A DNA stretch of 64,000 nt from Massilia sp. NR 4-1 (lineage in GTDB: Bacteria; Pseudomonadota; Gammaproteobacteria; Burkholderiales; Burkholderiaceae_D). Each line of letters begins with the position of its first letter. Positions within the stretch are counted from its first letter, which is position 1. Below, piece by piece: positions 28,007-36,967 of the stretch. The position numbers and the translations under genes were made by a program. Location of the stretch: assembly GCF_001191005.1 (NCBI RefSeq), contig NZ_CP012201.1:2914001-2978000 (forward strand), given 5' to 3'. The notes under the pieces are model-generated. The model saw only the letters and a program-made list of their open reading frames with translations. It searched no databases and was not told the DNA's origin.

Positions 28007-28039
28007 GGGCTTTCGCCGCCATGGCGGCGGCCTCGCGCT

Positions 28040-28759
28040 TCAACCCAAGCTGATTTGGCGCACCAGGGCCGATTGGTGGATCACGGCCCGTATCACGTCG
28101 GACAAGGCGGCTTGCACCGCCTCCGCTTGCGGCGGCGCATCGCGGCGGAAGCGTTCCAGCGCGGCGGCGGCGCCGTGCAGGCCCAGGGTCACGCAGCCGG
28201 CATGCAGGCGTTCGATGCGGTTGCGCGCCTCGCCCATTTCATCGCGCGCGAACAGCGCATCGAGTTCGGCGCTGGCGGCCGTGAGCTGGTTCTGGAAGCC
28301 GGTCAGGTAGACCAGCAGGCGGTCACCGTTGATGCCGAGGCGCTGCTGCGTTTCGGCCGGCGTTTCGGCCACATGCTGGTAGCCGTTCGCGGCCTGGTCG
28401 AGAAAGCCGGTCAGGTGCACGCGCACCTGGTCGGCCTGGAAGGGTTTGACGATATAGCCGGCAGCGCCGGCCTTGGTGGCCTGCTGCACCGTGTCGGTGT
28501 CGGTGGCGGAGGAGACCAGCACGAAAGGCATGGTGCTCAAAGCCGCATCGCCTTTCACGCGCTGCAGCAGTTCCATGCCGGAGAGGCGCGGCATGCGCAG
28601 ATCGCAAAAACAGATTGCAGGACGCAAGCCGCCTTCCAGCTGTTGCCAGGCATCGGCGCCGTCTTCCGCTTCCACGATATCGAATTTGCCGCAGCTATCG
28701 ATCAGGTGCATCAGCACCATGCGCGAAACAACGTCATCATCCACCACCAGAACTCTCAT
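28040..28759 (-). CDS. Response regulator with CheY-like receiver and C-terminal helical (Hpt-like) region
   Basis: A 239-residue protein. Residues 1-120 are a receiver domain with acidic pair DDD near residue 7, the phospho-acceptor Asp in CFCDLRMPRLSG near 53, Ser/Thr in VLVSSATD, and Lys in YIVKPF. There is no DNA-binding or enzymatic output domain. The C-terminal 100 residues are helical and contain RLHAGCVTLGLHGAA, which faintly resembles a histidine phosphotransfer motif but lacks the usual Lys. It is encoded 88 bases downstream of the large hybrid kinase and is likely part of the same phosphorelay. GAGAGGA precedes the ATG. Confidence 0.85.
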   Translation of the reverse strand: MRVLVVDDDVVSRMVLMHLIDSCGKFDIVEAEDGADAWQQLEGGLRPAICFCDLRMPRLSGMELLQRVKGDAALSTMPFVLVSSATDTDTVQQATKAGAAGYIVKPFQADQVRVHLTGFLDQAANGYQHVAETPAETQQRLGINGDRLLVYLTGFQNQLTAASAELDALFARDEMGEARNRIERLHAGCVTLGLHGAAAALERFRRDAPPQAEAVQAALSDVIRAVIHQSALVRQISLG

Positions 28760-28847
28760 TCAATCCTCTCCTGTACCTGTCACCGTCAGTGTGCGCCTGC
28801 TGTGACCCGGCCAGGCAATCTTACCTTATATCCAGCGTGCATGTTTT

Positions 28848-31800
28848 TCAATTGGTCCGCACGCCGCCCGCCGCCAATTGCTGCAGCAGCTCGCGCAGGC
28901 GCGGCAGCTTGGAGGTGACGGCCGCCCACAGCGCACGGTCGGCGGCCCGTTCCAGTTCGCCCGCCAGGGCCTGCAATTCCGACAGTTCCAGATAAGCGGC
29001 GCTGCCCTTCAGGCCATGGAACAGGCGCCCCGCCGCATCGGCGTCGGCGGCGGCAATGGCCGCATCCATTTCCGCCAGGCGCGCCGGCAGATCGGCCAGG
29101 AAGGCGTCGAGCAGGCGCCGGTCCAGCATCTCGCGCGCCAGCACGCGCGGCGGCGAGGCCGGCGCGCCGCGCGGCAGCACGATGTGCTCGGGTTCCGTGC
29201 TCACGCCGAACATGGCGTCGAGTTCCGCCGCGCTCGGACCGGGCTGGGAGCGCAGCGGCATTTCCGGCAGCAGGATGCCGCGCTGCAGCTGGCGTTCGAT
29301 GGCGCGGCTCAATTGGAAATGCAGGGCCGCTTCGTCGATCGGCTTGGTCAGGAAATCGTCCATGCCGGAAGCGAGGTAGCGGCTGCGGTCCTCTTCGCTG
29401 GCATTGGCCGTCAGCGCGATGATCATCAGCTCCTGGTCGCGCACCGGTGCGGCGTCGCTGCCGCCGGAGCGGATCAGGCGCGTGGCGCTGGGGCCGTCCA
29501 TCTCCGGCATGCGGCCATCCATCAGGATCAGGTCATAGCGCACATGGGCGCAGGCGGCCACCGCCAACGCGCCGTTGCCGACGATATCGACCTTGTGGCC
29601 CAGGTCTTCCAGCATCATGCGGATGATGATCTGGTTGGTCGGGAAGTCCTCGGCGCACAGCACGCGCAGCTGGTGGCTGTGCGGCTCGCGCGGAATATGC
29701 GGCACCAGCGGCGGCGCCACGCCGTCCGGCAGCGGCAGGGTGAAGGCGAACACGCTGCCGATGCCCGGCGTGCTCACGGCGCCGATCTCGCCCCCCATCA
29801 GCTCCACCAGCTGGCGGCAGATGGCCAGCCCCAGGCCGGTACCGCCGTAGCGGCGCGTGGTGGTGCTGTCGGCCTGCTCGAACTTCTGGAACAGGCGCGG
29901 CATGGCTTCGGCGGGAATGCCGATGCCGGTATCCTCCACCGTGAAGCGGATCTGGCTGCAGGCGCGCCCTTCGCGCAGCACGCTTTCCGGCAGGCGTTCC
30001 ACGCGCAGCGAGACGTGGCCGCGCTGGGTGAACTTGAAGGCATTGCCGACCAGGTTGACCAGCACCTGGCGCAGGCGGGTCGGATCGCCCACCACGAAAG
30101 GCGGCAAGCCCTTGCCGAACTCCACCGCGAAGCCCACGCTGTGCGCTGCCGCCTGCTCCTCGAACAGGCTGACCACGTTCTCCACCGTGCCGGCCAGCGC
30201 GAAGTCGATATTCTCGATGGTCAGCTTGCCCGCCTCGATCTTGGAGAAGTCCAGCAGATCGTTGATGATGGTCAGCAGCGACTGGGCATTGGCCTGGCCG
30301 CGCTCGATCTGCTCGCGCGTGCCGTCGGCCAGATGGCTGTCGCGCAGCGCGAAGCCCAGCATGCCGATCACGCCGGCCAGCGGGGTGCGCATCTCGTGGC
30401 TCATATTGGCCAGGAATTCCGACTTCTGGCGCGTGGCGTCTTCCGCCTTCTGCTTGGCGTAGCTGAGGCGTTCGTCGCGCTGCTCCAGTTCGCGCTTTTG
30501 CTGCTGCAGCAGCTTGTTCTTCAACTCCACCTCGGCCGTGCGCAGGCTGACCTGCTGCTCCAGGCGCGTGCGCTGGCGGCGCAGGCCGCGCACCCGCGCC
30601 TGATAGGTGATGATGGCGCTGCCCAGCAGGGTCAGCACGATCAGGCTGCGGAACCACCAGGTTTTCCAGAACGGCGGCAGGATGGTGATTTCCAGCGTGG
30701 CGGCATTGTCGTTCCAGATGCCGTCCTTGTTGGCGGCCTTGACGCGGAAGGTGTAAGTGCCGGGGTCCAGATTGGTGTAGGTGGCAAAGCGCTTGCTGGC
30801 GTCCGTCACCACCCAGTCGCGGTCGAAGCCCTGCAGCTGGTAGGCGAAGCGGTTGCGCTTGGGCGCGGCGTAGTGCAAGGCCGTGAACTCCAGCGAGAAC
30901 ATGGTGTCGCTCTCCTGCAGCGTGACGGCGTTGGTGTATTCGATGGCGTTGCGCAGCATGCCGCCGTTTTCGCTCTGGCCGGGACGCACGGACTTGTTGA
31001 AGACCTGGAAGTCGGTGATCGCCACCGTCGGCGCGATGCTGTTTTCCTTCACCTCTTTCGGCGCGAAGGCGGTCACGCCATTGAAGCCGCCGAAGTACAT
31101 ATTGCCGTCCGGCGCGCGCAGCGCCGAACCGTCGAAGTAAGCGCCTTCGATGGTGCCGTCGGTGCCCGAGTAATTGCGGATCTGGCCCGTGACGATATTC
31201 AGGCGCGACAGGCCGGTATTGGTGGACAGCCACAGATTGTTGGCATCGTCGGCCAGGATGGCGGCGATGGCATCGTCGGCCAGGCCGTCCTTGCGCAGGT
31301 AGCGGCGGAACTTCACATTGCCATCGGCGCCGAATTCCATGCGATTCAGGCCGCCGGCCGTGCCGATCCACAGCACGCCGCCCGCATCCTCGTACAGATA
31401 ATGCACCTCGTCGTGACTCAGGCTGGAAGGATCGGCCGGGTCATGGCGGAAGTGGCGGAACTGGCCGGTCTTGCGGTCCAGCAGATCGAGGCCATTGAAG
31501 GTGCCGACCCACAGGCTGCCGCGGCTGTCCTCCAGCACCGGGCGCACGATATTGTCGGCCAGGCTGTTGCCGTCGGCCGGATCGTGGCGGAAGGTCTGGG
31601 TGCCGCCGCTGGCCGGGTCGTAGCGGTGCAAACCGCCGCGCGAGGAAATCCACAGCACGCCGCTGCGGTCGCCGTAGATATAGCGCAGGTGGTCGCTATC
31701 CGGATCGCCGCGCGAGAACAGCAGGCTGCTGAACTGGCGCGTCACGGGATCGAAGCGGCGCATGCCGGTGCGCCCGCCCACCCACAGCATGCCCTGCGGG

Positions 31801-33110
31801 TCGCGCCACATGGCCGTGACCACGCTGTCGGCCAGCGAGGCCAGGCGGTATAGCACGGTTTCGCCGCTGACCGGGTCGAAGTAATTCAGGCCGTCGTTAT
31901 TGCCCAGCCAAAGCTTGCCGTTGCCGGCGTCGAGGATGGCGCGCACGCGGTTGTCGCTGAGCGAGCGCGAACGGTCCGGGTCCTTGACCAGGCGCGCAAA
32001 GCCACCGCTGCCCAGGTCGACGCGGCTGACGCCCGCATACCAGGTGCCGACCCATAAGGTGCCGACGCGGTCGCGGAACAGCGAGGAGACATAATTGTCC
32101 GACAGGCTGTGCGGATCGCTGAGCTGGTGGCGGTACTGCACGAAGCGGTCGTCCTCGGGCCGCCAGCGGAACAGTCCATGGCGCTGGGTGCCGACCCAGA
32201 GCGTGCCTTCGCTGTCCTGGTAAATGGCCGGCACCGGGCCGGGCGGCAAGCCTTCCGCCACGCCCATGCGGCGCCGGTGCGGCACGCCGTCGCCATCCAG
32301 CTTCCACTGTTCGACGCCGCTGACGCTCCCCACCCACAAGGTCTGTTTGCTATCCACATGCAGCGAGATCACCGACTCGCCGCGGCCGTTCTTCCCTACT
32401 TGCAAAGGGAAGTGGCGGAAGCGCTTGGCGCCCGACATCAGCATGTCGACACCGGCGGCGGTGCCCACCCACAGGCGGCCCGCCGCGTCGCGCGCCAAGG
32501 CATTCACCTGGTCGCTCATCAGGCTACCCGCTTCCTTGGGGTCGTGGTGGTAAATGGTGAAGCGGCCGCTGGCTGGATCGAAATGCTGCAGGCCGTCGGA
32601 AGTGCCCACCCACAGCGCGCCGATGCCGTCGTCGATGATGGCGCCCACATGGCGGTTGCCGTTGCCGCGCTTGACCGGTTCGTCCGGCAGGTAGTGGCTG
32701 AACTTCTGCGTCACCGGATCGTAGCGGTCCAGGCCACCGTCGGTGCCCACCCACAGGCGGCCGATCGGGTCCAGGTGCAGCGCCTTGACCCAGTTCTCGG
32801 CCAGGCTGTGCGGATCGGAGACGGCGTGGCGGAACACCACGGTGCGGTAGCCGTCGTAGCGGCTCAGGCCCGCCTGGCTGCCGAACCACATGAAGCCCTG
32901 GCGGTCCTGCATGATGGCCAGCACCGATTCCTGGGCCAGGCCATCGTCCACATTCAGCTGTTCGAAGCGCAGGGTGCGCGGCGGCGGCCCGGCCTGGGCG
33001 TCCGTGAGCAGGCCGCCCGCCAGCGCCAGCAAGGCGGGGAGCAGCAGTTGGCGGCAGTAGCGTCGAAATGGGAGCAGCACGAACAATCGGTCCTGGATAA
33101 ACACAGCCAC
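28848..33110 (-). CDS. Hybrid sensor histidine kinase with two-component regulator propellers (1420 aa)
   Basis: A one-protein phosphorelay. The signal sequence (about residues 20-42) is followed by a periplasmic sensor of two seven-bladed propellers made of repeats such as LWVGTDGGLDRYDP (roughly 50-690) and a Y_Y_Y domain ending in the FRVKAANKDGIWND segment. A membrane helix (WFRSLIVLTLLGSAIITYQ) and a coiled coil come next. HisKA carries its His in FLANMSHEMRTPLAG, and the HATPase has NAFKFT, DTGIGIP and GGTGLGLAI. A receiver follows with Asp in LILMDGRMPEMDG, then an Hpt domain with FHGLKGSAAYL. Family members often sense polysaccharide breakdown products. The start is GTG at 33110 without a clear binding site, four bases after the patatin gene. 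Confidence 0.92.
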   Translation of the reverse strand: MAVFIQDRLFVLLPFRRYCRQLLLPALLALAGGLLTDAQAGPPPRTLRFEQLNVDDGLAQESVLAIMQDRQGFMWFGSQAGLSRYDGYRTVVFRHAVSDPHSLAENWVKALHLDPIGRLWVGTDGGLDRYDPVTQKFSHYLPDEPVKRGNGNRHVGAIIDDGIGALWVGTSDGLQHFDPASGRFTIYHHDPKEAGSLMSDQVNALARDAAGRLWVGTAAGVDMLMSGAKRFRHFPLQVGKNGRGESVISLHVDSKQTLWVGSVSGVEQWKLDGDGVPHRRRMGVAEGLPPGPVPAIYQDSEGTLWVGTQRHGLFRWRPEDDRFVQYRHQLSDPHSLSDNYVSSLFRDRVGTLWVGTWYAGVSRVDLGSGGFARLVKDPDRSRSLSDNRVRAILDAGNGKLWLGNNDGLNYFDPVSGETVLYRLASLADSVVTAMWRDPQGMLWVGGRTGMRRFDPVTRQFSSLLFSRGDPDSDHLRYIYGDRSGVLWISSRGGLHRYDPASGGTQTFRHDPADGNSLADNIVRPVLEDSRGSLWVGTFNGLDLLDRKTGQFRHFRHDPADPSSLSHDEVHYLYEDAGGVLWIGTAGGLNRMEFGADGNVKFRRYLRKDGLADDAIAAILADDANNLWLSTNTGLSRLNIVTGQIRNYSGTDGTIEGAYFDGSALRAPDGNMYFGGFNGVTAFAPKEVKENSIAPTVAITDFQVFNKSVRPGQSENGGMLRNAIEYTNAVTLQESDTMFSLEFTALHYAAPKRNRFAYQLQGFDRDWVVTDASKRFATYTNLDPGTYTFRVKAANKDGIWNDNAATLEITILPPFWKTWWFRSLIVLTLLGSAIITYQARVRGLRRQRTRLEQQVSLRTAEVELKNKLLQQQKRELEQRDERLSYAKQKAEDATRQKSEFLANMSHEMRTPLAGVIGMLGFALRDSHLADGTREQIERGQANAQSLLTIINDLLDFSKIEAGKLTIENIDFALAGTVENVVSLFEEQAAAHSVGFAVEFGKGLPPFVVGDPTRLRQVLVNLVGNAFKFTQRGHVSLRVERLPESVLREGRACSQIRFTVEDTGIGIPAEAMPRLFQKFEQADSTTTRRYGGTGLGLAICRQLVELMGGEIGAVSTPGIGSVFAFTLPLPDGVAPPLVPHIPREPHSHQLRVLCAEDFPTNQIIIRMMLEDLGHKVDIVGNGALAVAACAHVRYDLILMDGRMPEMDGPSATRLIRSGGSDAAPVRDQELMIIALTANASEEDRSRYLASGMDDFLTKPIDEAALHFQLSRAIERQLQRGILLPEMPLRSQPGPSAAELDAMFGVSTEPEHIVLPRGAPASPPRVLAREMLDRRLLDAFLADLPARLAEMDAAIAAADADAAGRLFHGLKGSAAYLELSELQALAGELERAADRALWAAVTSKLPRLRELLQQLAAGGVRTN

Positions 33111-33113
33111 GGC

Positions 33114-34283
33114 TCAGGAGGCAAAAAACGCCAGCACATCAGCCTTGCGCGCCTGGGTGTCGCGCTGGCCGAGCCGGATCAATTCGGAAGTATACGTCGA
33201 TTCGAACAGCAAGTAGGAGGCCAATGCGGCGCCGCGCGTCTCCGTGGCGCCGATGCCGGACAGCATGGTGCGGATCGGCGCGGGCAGGCTGGCGATATGG
33301 CGGGTGGCGATATCGTCCAGACGCTCGGAAGGCGCGATCACCAGCAGCTCGACCGGCCGCAGCGGGGTCTTTTGCAGCAGTTCCTCGGGCAGTACCGACA
33401 AGGTCTGGTTGACCCGGTTCAGGCGCTCGATATCCACCGCCAGGCTATCAAGAAAGATGGACGACATGGCATGGCCGGCGATCTGCGCCAGGCTCGGATA
33501 GCGCGCCGATTCGGTGGCCTGGCGCGCCGGCTCCGTCAGCCGCCCCGCCCCCACCACCAGCACCTTGGCCGCGCCCAGGTGGATGGCCGGCGAGATCGGC
33601 GCCAACTGGCGCATCGAGCCGTCGCCGCAGTATTCGCGGTGGCCGCCCAGATACAAGGGCGTGGCCGGGAAGATGAAGGGGATGGCCGACGATGCCAGCA
33701 GATGCTCGACGCCGATCTGGTCCTGCATGGCCACGCGCTGCATGCGCACCCAGGGCGCGATGTCGGCGGCGGTCTGGTAAAAGGTGATGTGCTGCCCGCC
33801 TGTATAGGACGAAGCGGTGACGGCCAGCGCGTGCAGCAAGCCTTCCTGCAGCACGGCGTCCAGGCGCGGCAGGTCCAGCATGCGGTGCAGCAGATTGACC
33901 AGCGGGGTATTGTCCAGCAGGGAGTTGGGCGGGGATGCACGCCATTTGCGCAGCAGCCAGCCGAAAGACAGCAGGGAGAGCCAGCGCGCGCCGGAGCGGA
34001 TCACGCCCAGCGAATCGGCGCGGTAGACCTGGCTGACTTCGATATTGGCCCAGACATCGAGCAGTTTCTGCACGCCCTCGCCGAAATTATCGGCGCGGCA
34101 GGCCAGGGCGGTGGCGTTGATGGCGCCGGCCGAGGTGCCGCATATGATCTGAAAAGGGTTGCGCGCCGGCGGCCAGCCCTCCTCCCACAGTATCTCCGAT
34201 ATCGCTTGCAGCACCCCTACCTGGTAGGCGGCCCGCGCACCGCCTCCGGTCAGGATCAAGCCTGTTTTCTTTTTGCTTCCCAT
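33114..34283 (-). CDS. Patatin-like phospholipase family protein
   Basis: A 389-residue PNPLA-fold serine hydrolase. Residues 9-20 contain the oxyanion-hole motif TGGGARAAYQVG, the nucleophile elbow GTSAG follows near residues 49-53, and the catalytic Asp is in CGDGSMRQ (DG motif) near 197. It has no signal peptide, so it is probably cytoplasmic or membrane-associated and hydrolyses lipid acyl esters. Its stop lies three bases upstream of the kinase start, so the two genes may be cotranscribed. Confidence 0.9.
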   Translation of the reverse strand: MGSKKKTGLILTGGGARAAYQVGVLQAISEILWEEGWPPARNPFQIICGTSAGAINATALACRADNFGEGVQKLLDVWANIEVSQVYRADSLGVIRSGARWLSLLSFGWLLRKWRASPPNSLLDNTPLVNLLHRMLDLPRLDAVLQEGLLHALAVTASSYTGGQHITFYQTAADIAPWVRMQRVAMQDQIGVEHLLASSAIPFIFPATPLYLGGHREYCGDGSMRQLAPISPAIHLGAAKVLVVGAGRLTEPARQATESARYPSLAQIAGHAMSSIFLDSLAVDIERLNRVNQTLSVLPEELLQKTPLRPVELLVIAPSERLDDIATRHIASLPAPIRTMLSGIGATETRGAALASYLLFESTYTSELIRLGQRDTQARKADVLAFFAS

Positions 34284-34310
34284 TGCTCTAGATTAACACG
34301 TTTAGGCTTG

Positions 34311-36080
34311 CTAATCGCCCTTCACTACCCCCTCGCGGCGCGGATCGGCGCCGCCAAACCACACTTCCTTGCCGTTGTGGCGCAGGCGCTGAATGCCCTG
34401 CAGGCCGGAGTTCTGCTCATATTGGCGCACCTCGTGGCCCCTGGCCTTCAGCGCGTCCACCACGGCGGGCGGGAAGCGCCCCGCTTCCAGCTCGGTCGGA
34501 CCATTGCGGCTGCCGAAGTTGGGCAGGCTGATGGCCTGCTGCACGTCCAGGTTCCAGTCCAGGGTGCCGACCAGCACCTTGGCCACATAATTGATGATCG
34601 CCGAGCCGCCCGGCGAACCGGTGGCCAGCACCAGCTTTTTCGTCTCCTTGTCGAACACCAGGGTGGGCGACATGGCGCTGCGCGGCCGTTTGCCCGGCTG
34701 CACGCGGTTGGCGATGGGACCATTCTCGTCCACCGAATCGAAGGAGAAATCGGTCAGCTGGTTATTCAATAGGAAGCCGTCGACCATCTGGCGCGAGCCG
34801 AAGGCGTCTTCCACCGACGTCGTCATGGACAAGCCGCCGCCAAAACCATCGACCGCCACCAGATGCGAGGTGGAGGGGTTTTCGATGGCGGTATCGCTGC
34901 CCCAGGCCAGTTTCAGGTCGGTCGGCACGCCCGCCTTGGCGCGGCCCATCGATTTGTCGCCGATCAGGGCCGCGCGCTGGCGCAGATAGGATTTGTCGAG
35001 CAGTGCCGCCAGGCCGCGTCCCGGCAGCGGCACGAAGTCGGTATCGGCCACGTAGCGGTTACGGTCGGCATAGGCCAGGCGGCCCGCCTCGGTGAACAGG
35101 TGCAGCGCTTCGACATCGGGCACGCCCTTGACCGGCAGGTGGGCGGCCAGCGGCTTCGCCTCCAGCATGCCCAGCATCTGCGCGATGGCGATGCCGCCCG
35201 AAGATGGCGGCGGCATGCCGCATACCGTCCAGCGCTTGTAGTCGCTGCAGACGGGATCGCGCTCCTTGGCCTGGTAGCCCGCAATATCGGCCGCGCTCAA
35301 GGTGCCGGGATTGGTGGGGTGCTTATTCACCTTGGCCGCGATATCGCGCGCGATGCGGCCCTTGTAGAAGGCGTCGGCGCCGCCGGCCGCGATTTCGCGC
35401 AGGCTGCGCGCCAGCTCGGGATTTTTCAGCACATAGCCGACGGGACGCGGCTTCCTGTCGGCATCGTAAAAGTAAGCGGCGGCCACCGGATCGCGCAGCA
35501 GATGCGCATCCCAGCCCAGCAAGGCATTCAGGCGCGGGCTGACGGCAAAGCCCTCCTCCGCCAGCTTGATGGCCGGCTCGAACAATTTGGCCCAGGCCAG
35601 CTTGCCGTGTTCCTTATGCGCCAGCTCCAGCATGCGCAGCACGCCGGGCGCGCCGACCGAGCGGCCGCCCACCACGCCCACGCTGCGCGAGACAGGCTTG
35701 CCGTCGGCATCCTGGAACAGGCGCTCGGTGGCGCCGGCCGGCGCGGTTTCGCGGCCGTCGTAAGCCTGCACGCGCTTGCCGTCGTAATACATGAGGAAGG
35801 CGCCGCCGCCGATGCCGGACGATTGCGGCTCGACCAGGGTCAGCACCAGCTGGGTGGCGATGGCGGCGTCGATGGCCGCCCCGCCCTGCTTCAGCATCTG
35901 GTAGCCCGCTTCGCTGGCGTGCGGATTGGCGGCGGCCACCATGTATTTCTGCGCCGTCCAGCCAGCTTTTTCGGCATAGCCGGTGGCGATTTCGGGGGCG
36001 CGCTCCTGCGCGTGGATGGGGGCGTGGGCCAGGCCGCCCAGCAGGGCGGCGGCCAAGGCCAGGGAATGCAATCGCAACAT
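34311..36080 (-). CDS. ggt: Gamma-glutamyltransferase
   Basis: A 589-residue periplasmic enzyme with signal peptide MLRLHSLALAAALLGGLAHA. The large subunit contains YMVAAANPHASEAGYQMLKQGGAAIDAAIA and SGIGGGAFLMYYDG. The autoprocessing nucleophile Thr lies in NPSTSHLVAVDGFGG, followed by the small-subunit motif TGSPGGSAIINYV with the Gly-Gly oxyanion. It cleaves glutathione and other gamma-glutamyl compounds or transfers the gamma-glutamyl group. The ATG at 36080 with GGAGA upstream is preferred over an upstream frame starting at 36137. Confidence 0.93.
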   Translation of the reverse strand: MLRLHSLALAAALLGGLAHAPIHAQERAPEIATGYAEKAGWTAQKYMVAAANPHASEAGYQMLKQGGAAIDAAIATQLVLTLVEPQSSGIGGGAFLMYYDGKRVQAYDGRETAPAGATERLFQDADGKPVSRSVGVVGGRSVGAPGVLRMLELAHKEHGKLAWAKLFEPAIKLAEEGFAVSPRLNALLGWDAHLLRDPVAAAYFYDADRKPRPVGYVLKNPELARSLREIAAGGADAFYKGRIARDIAAKVNKHPTNPGTLSAADIAGYQAKERDPVCSDYKRWTVCGMPPPSSGGIAIAQMLGMLEAKPLAAHLPVKGVPDVEALHLFTEAGRLAYADRNRYVADTDFVPLPGRGLAALLDKSYLRQRAALIGDKSMGRAKAGVPTDLKLAWGSDTAIENPSTSHLVAVDGFGGGLSMTTSVEDAFGSRQMVDGFLLNNQLTDFSFDSVDENGPIANRVQPGKRPRSAMSPTLVFDKETKKLVLATGSPGGSAIINYVAKVLVGTLDWNLDVQQAISLPNFGSRNGPTELEAGRFPPAVVDALKARGHEVRQYEQNSGLQGIQRLRHNGKEVWFGGADPRREGVVKGD

Positions 36081-36143
36081 ATCTTCTCCAGAAATGCAAA
36101 CGCGCGACCGAAGCCGCGCGTCCGATGATTCTGGCATGCTACC

Positions 36144-36902
36144 TTATTTCGGCTGCATGCGGATGGCGCCGTCCAGACGGATCGTCTCGCCGTTGAGCAT
36201 CACGTTTTCGATGATGGCCTTGGCCAGTTGCGCGTATTCGGCCGGCTTGCCCAGGCGCGATGGGAACGGCACCATCTTGCCCAGAGCGTCCTGCACTTCG
36301 GCCGGCATGCCCAGCAGCATCGGCGTTTCGAAGATGCCAGGCGCGATGGTCATCACGCGGATGCCGTTGCGCGACAGGTCGCGCGCCATCGGCAAGGTCA
36401 GGCCCGCCACGGCGGCCTTGGACGAGGCGTAGGCGGCCTGGCCGATCTGGCCGTCGAAGGCCGCCACCGAAGCGGTATTGATCATGACGCCGCGCTCGCC
36501 GTGCTCCAGCGCCTCGTTCTGGGCGATGGCTTCGGCCGCCAGGCGGCACATATTGAAGGTGCCGACCAGGTTGATGTTGACCACGCGCTGGAACAGTTCC
36601 AGCGGATGGGCGCCGTCCTTGCCCACGGTTTTCATGGCGGGCGCCACGCCGGCGCAGTTGATCAGGCCGCGCAGCGTACCCAGTGCCTTGGCGGCGGCGA
36701 CGACGGCCTGGCCGTCCGCTTCCGAGGTGACGTCGCATTTGACGAATGTACCCTTGAGTTCAGCGGCCAGCTTTTCGCCCGCCTCCACCTGCACATCGGC
36801 CAGCACCACTTTGCCGCCCGCCTGCGCCAGCATGGCCGCCGTGGCCGCGCCCAGACCGGAAGCGCCGCCGGTGATGATGAATACACTGTCTTTGATCTGC
36901 AT
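36144..36902 (-). CDS. SDR family 3-hydroxyacyl-CoA dehydrogenase (HSD10-like)
   Basis: A 252-residue short-chain dehydrogenase starting MQIKDSVFIITGGASGLGAATA (NAD loop), with NCAG in LRGLINCAGVAPA and the catalytic YASSKAAV near residue 162. The long match to type-2 3-hydroxyacyl-CoA dehydrogenase (17-beta-HSD10) extends to PFPSRLGKPAEYAQLAKAIIENVMLNGETIRLDGAIRM. In bacteria such enzymes act in isoleucine degradation and short-chain beta-oxidation. The upstream palindrome at 36926-36945 resembles operators of branched-chain catabolism genes and fits that role. Confidence 0.92.
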   Translation of the reverse strand: MQIKDSVFIITGGASGLGAATAAMLAQAGGKVVLADVQVEAGEKLAAELKGTFVKCDVTSEADGQAVVAAAKALGTLRGLINCAGVAPAMKTVGKDGAHPLELFQRVVNINLVGTFNMCRLAAEAIAQNEALEHGERGVMINTASVAAFDGQIGQAAYASSKAAVAGLTLPMARDLSRNGIRVMTIAPGIFETPMLLGMPAEVQDALGKMVPFPSRLGKPAEYAQLAKAIIENVMLNGETIRLDGAIRMQPK

Positions 36903-36925
36903 CTCGTCCCCTATCTCGGATTGGA

Positions 36926-36945
36926 TGACGTTTACGTTAACGTCA
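36926..36945 (-). promoter_or_regulatory. 20-bp palindromic operator candidate upstream of the SDR gene
   Basis: The perfect inverted repeat TGACGTT-N6-AACGTCA ends 24 bases before the start codon at 36902, and on the minus strand its first bases form TTGACG, a -35-like hexamer. The ACGTTAACGT core resembles sites described for MerR-type LiuR regulators of branched-chain amino acid catabolism in proteobacteria, recalled from memory and not checked here. No luxR/merR regulator gene is present nearby. Confidence 0.5.
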
Positions 36946-36967
36946 AGTGGGGCTTATTGTAGCCTAA

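Noticed and set aside
28014..28029. Terminator after the response regulator gene
   Set aside because: The 16-bp palindrome CGCCGCCA/TGGCGGCG has no loop and no U tract on the minus strand, so it was not listed as a terminator.
28878..31853. A 991-residue plus-strand frame opposite the hybrid kinase
   Set aside because: Antisense shadow of the kinase gene with biased composition and no domain signatures.
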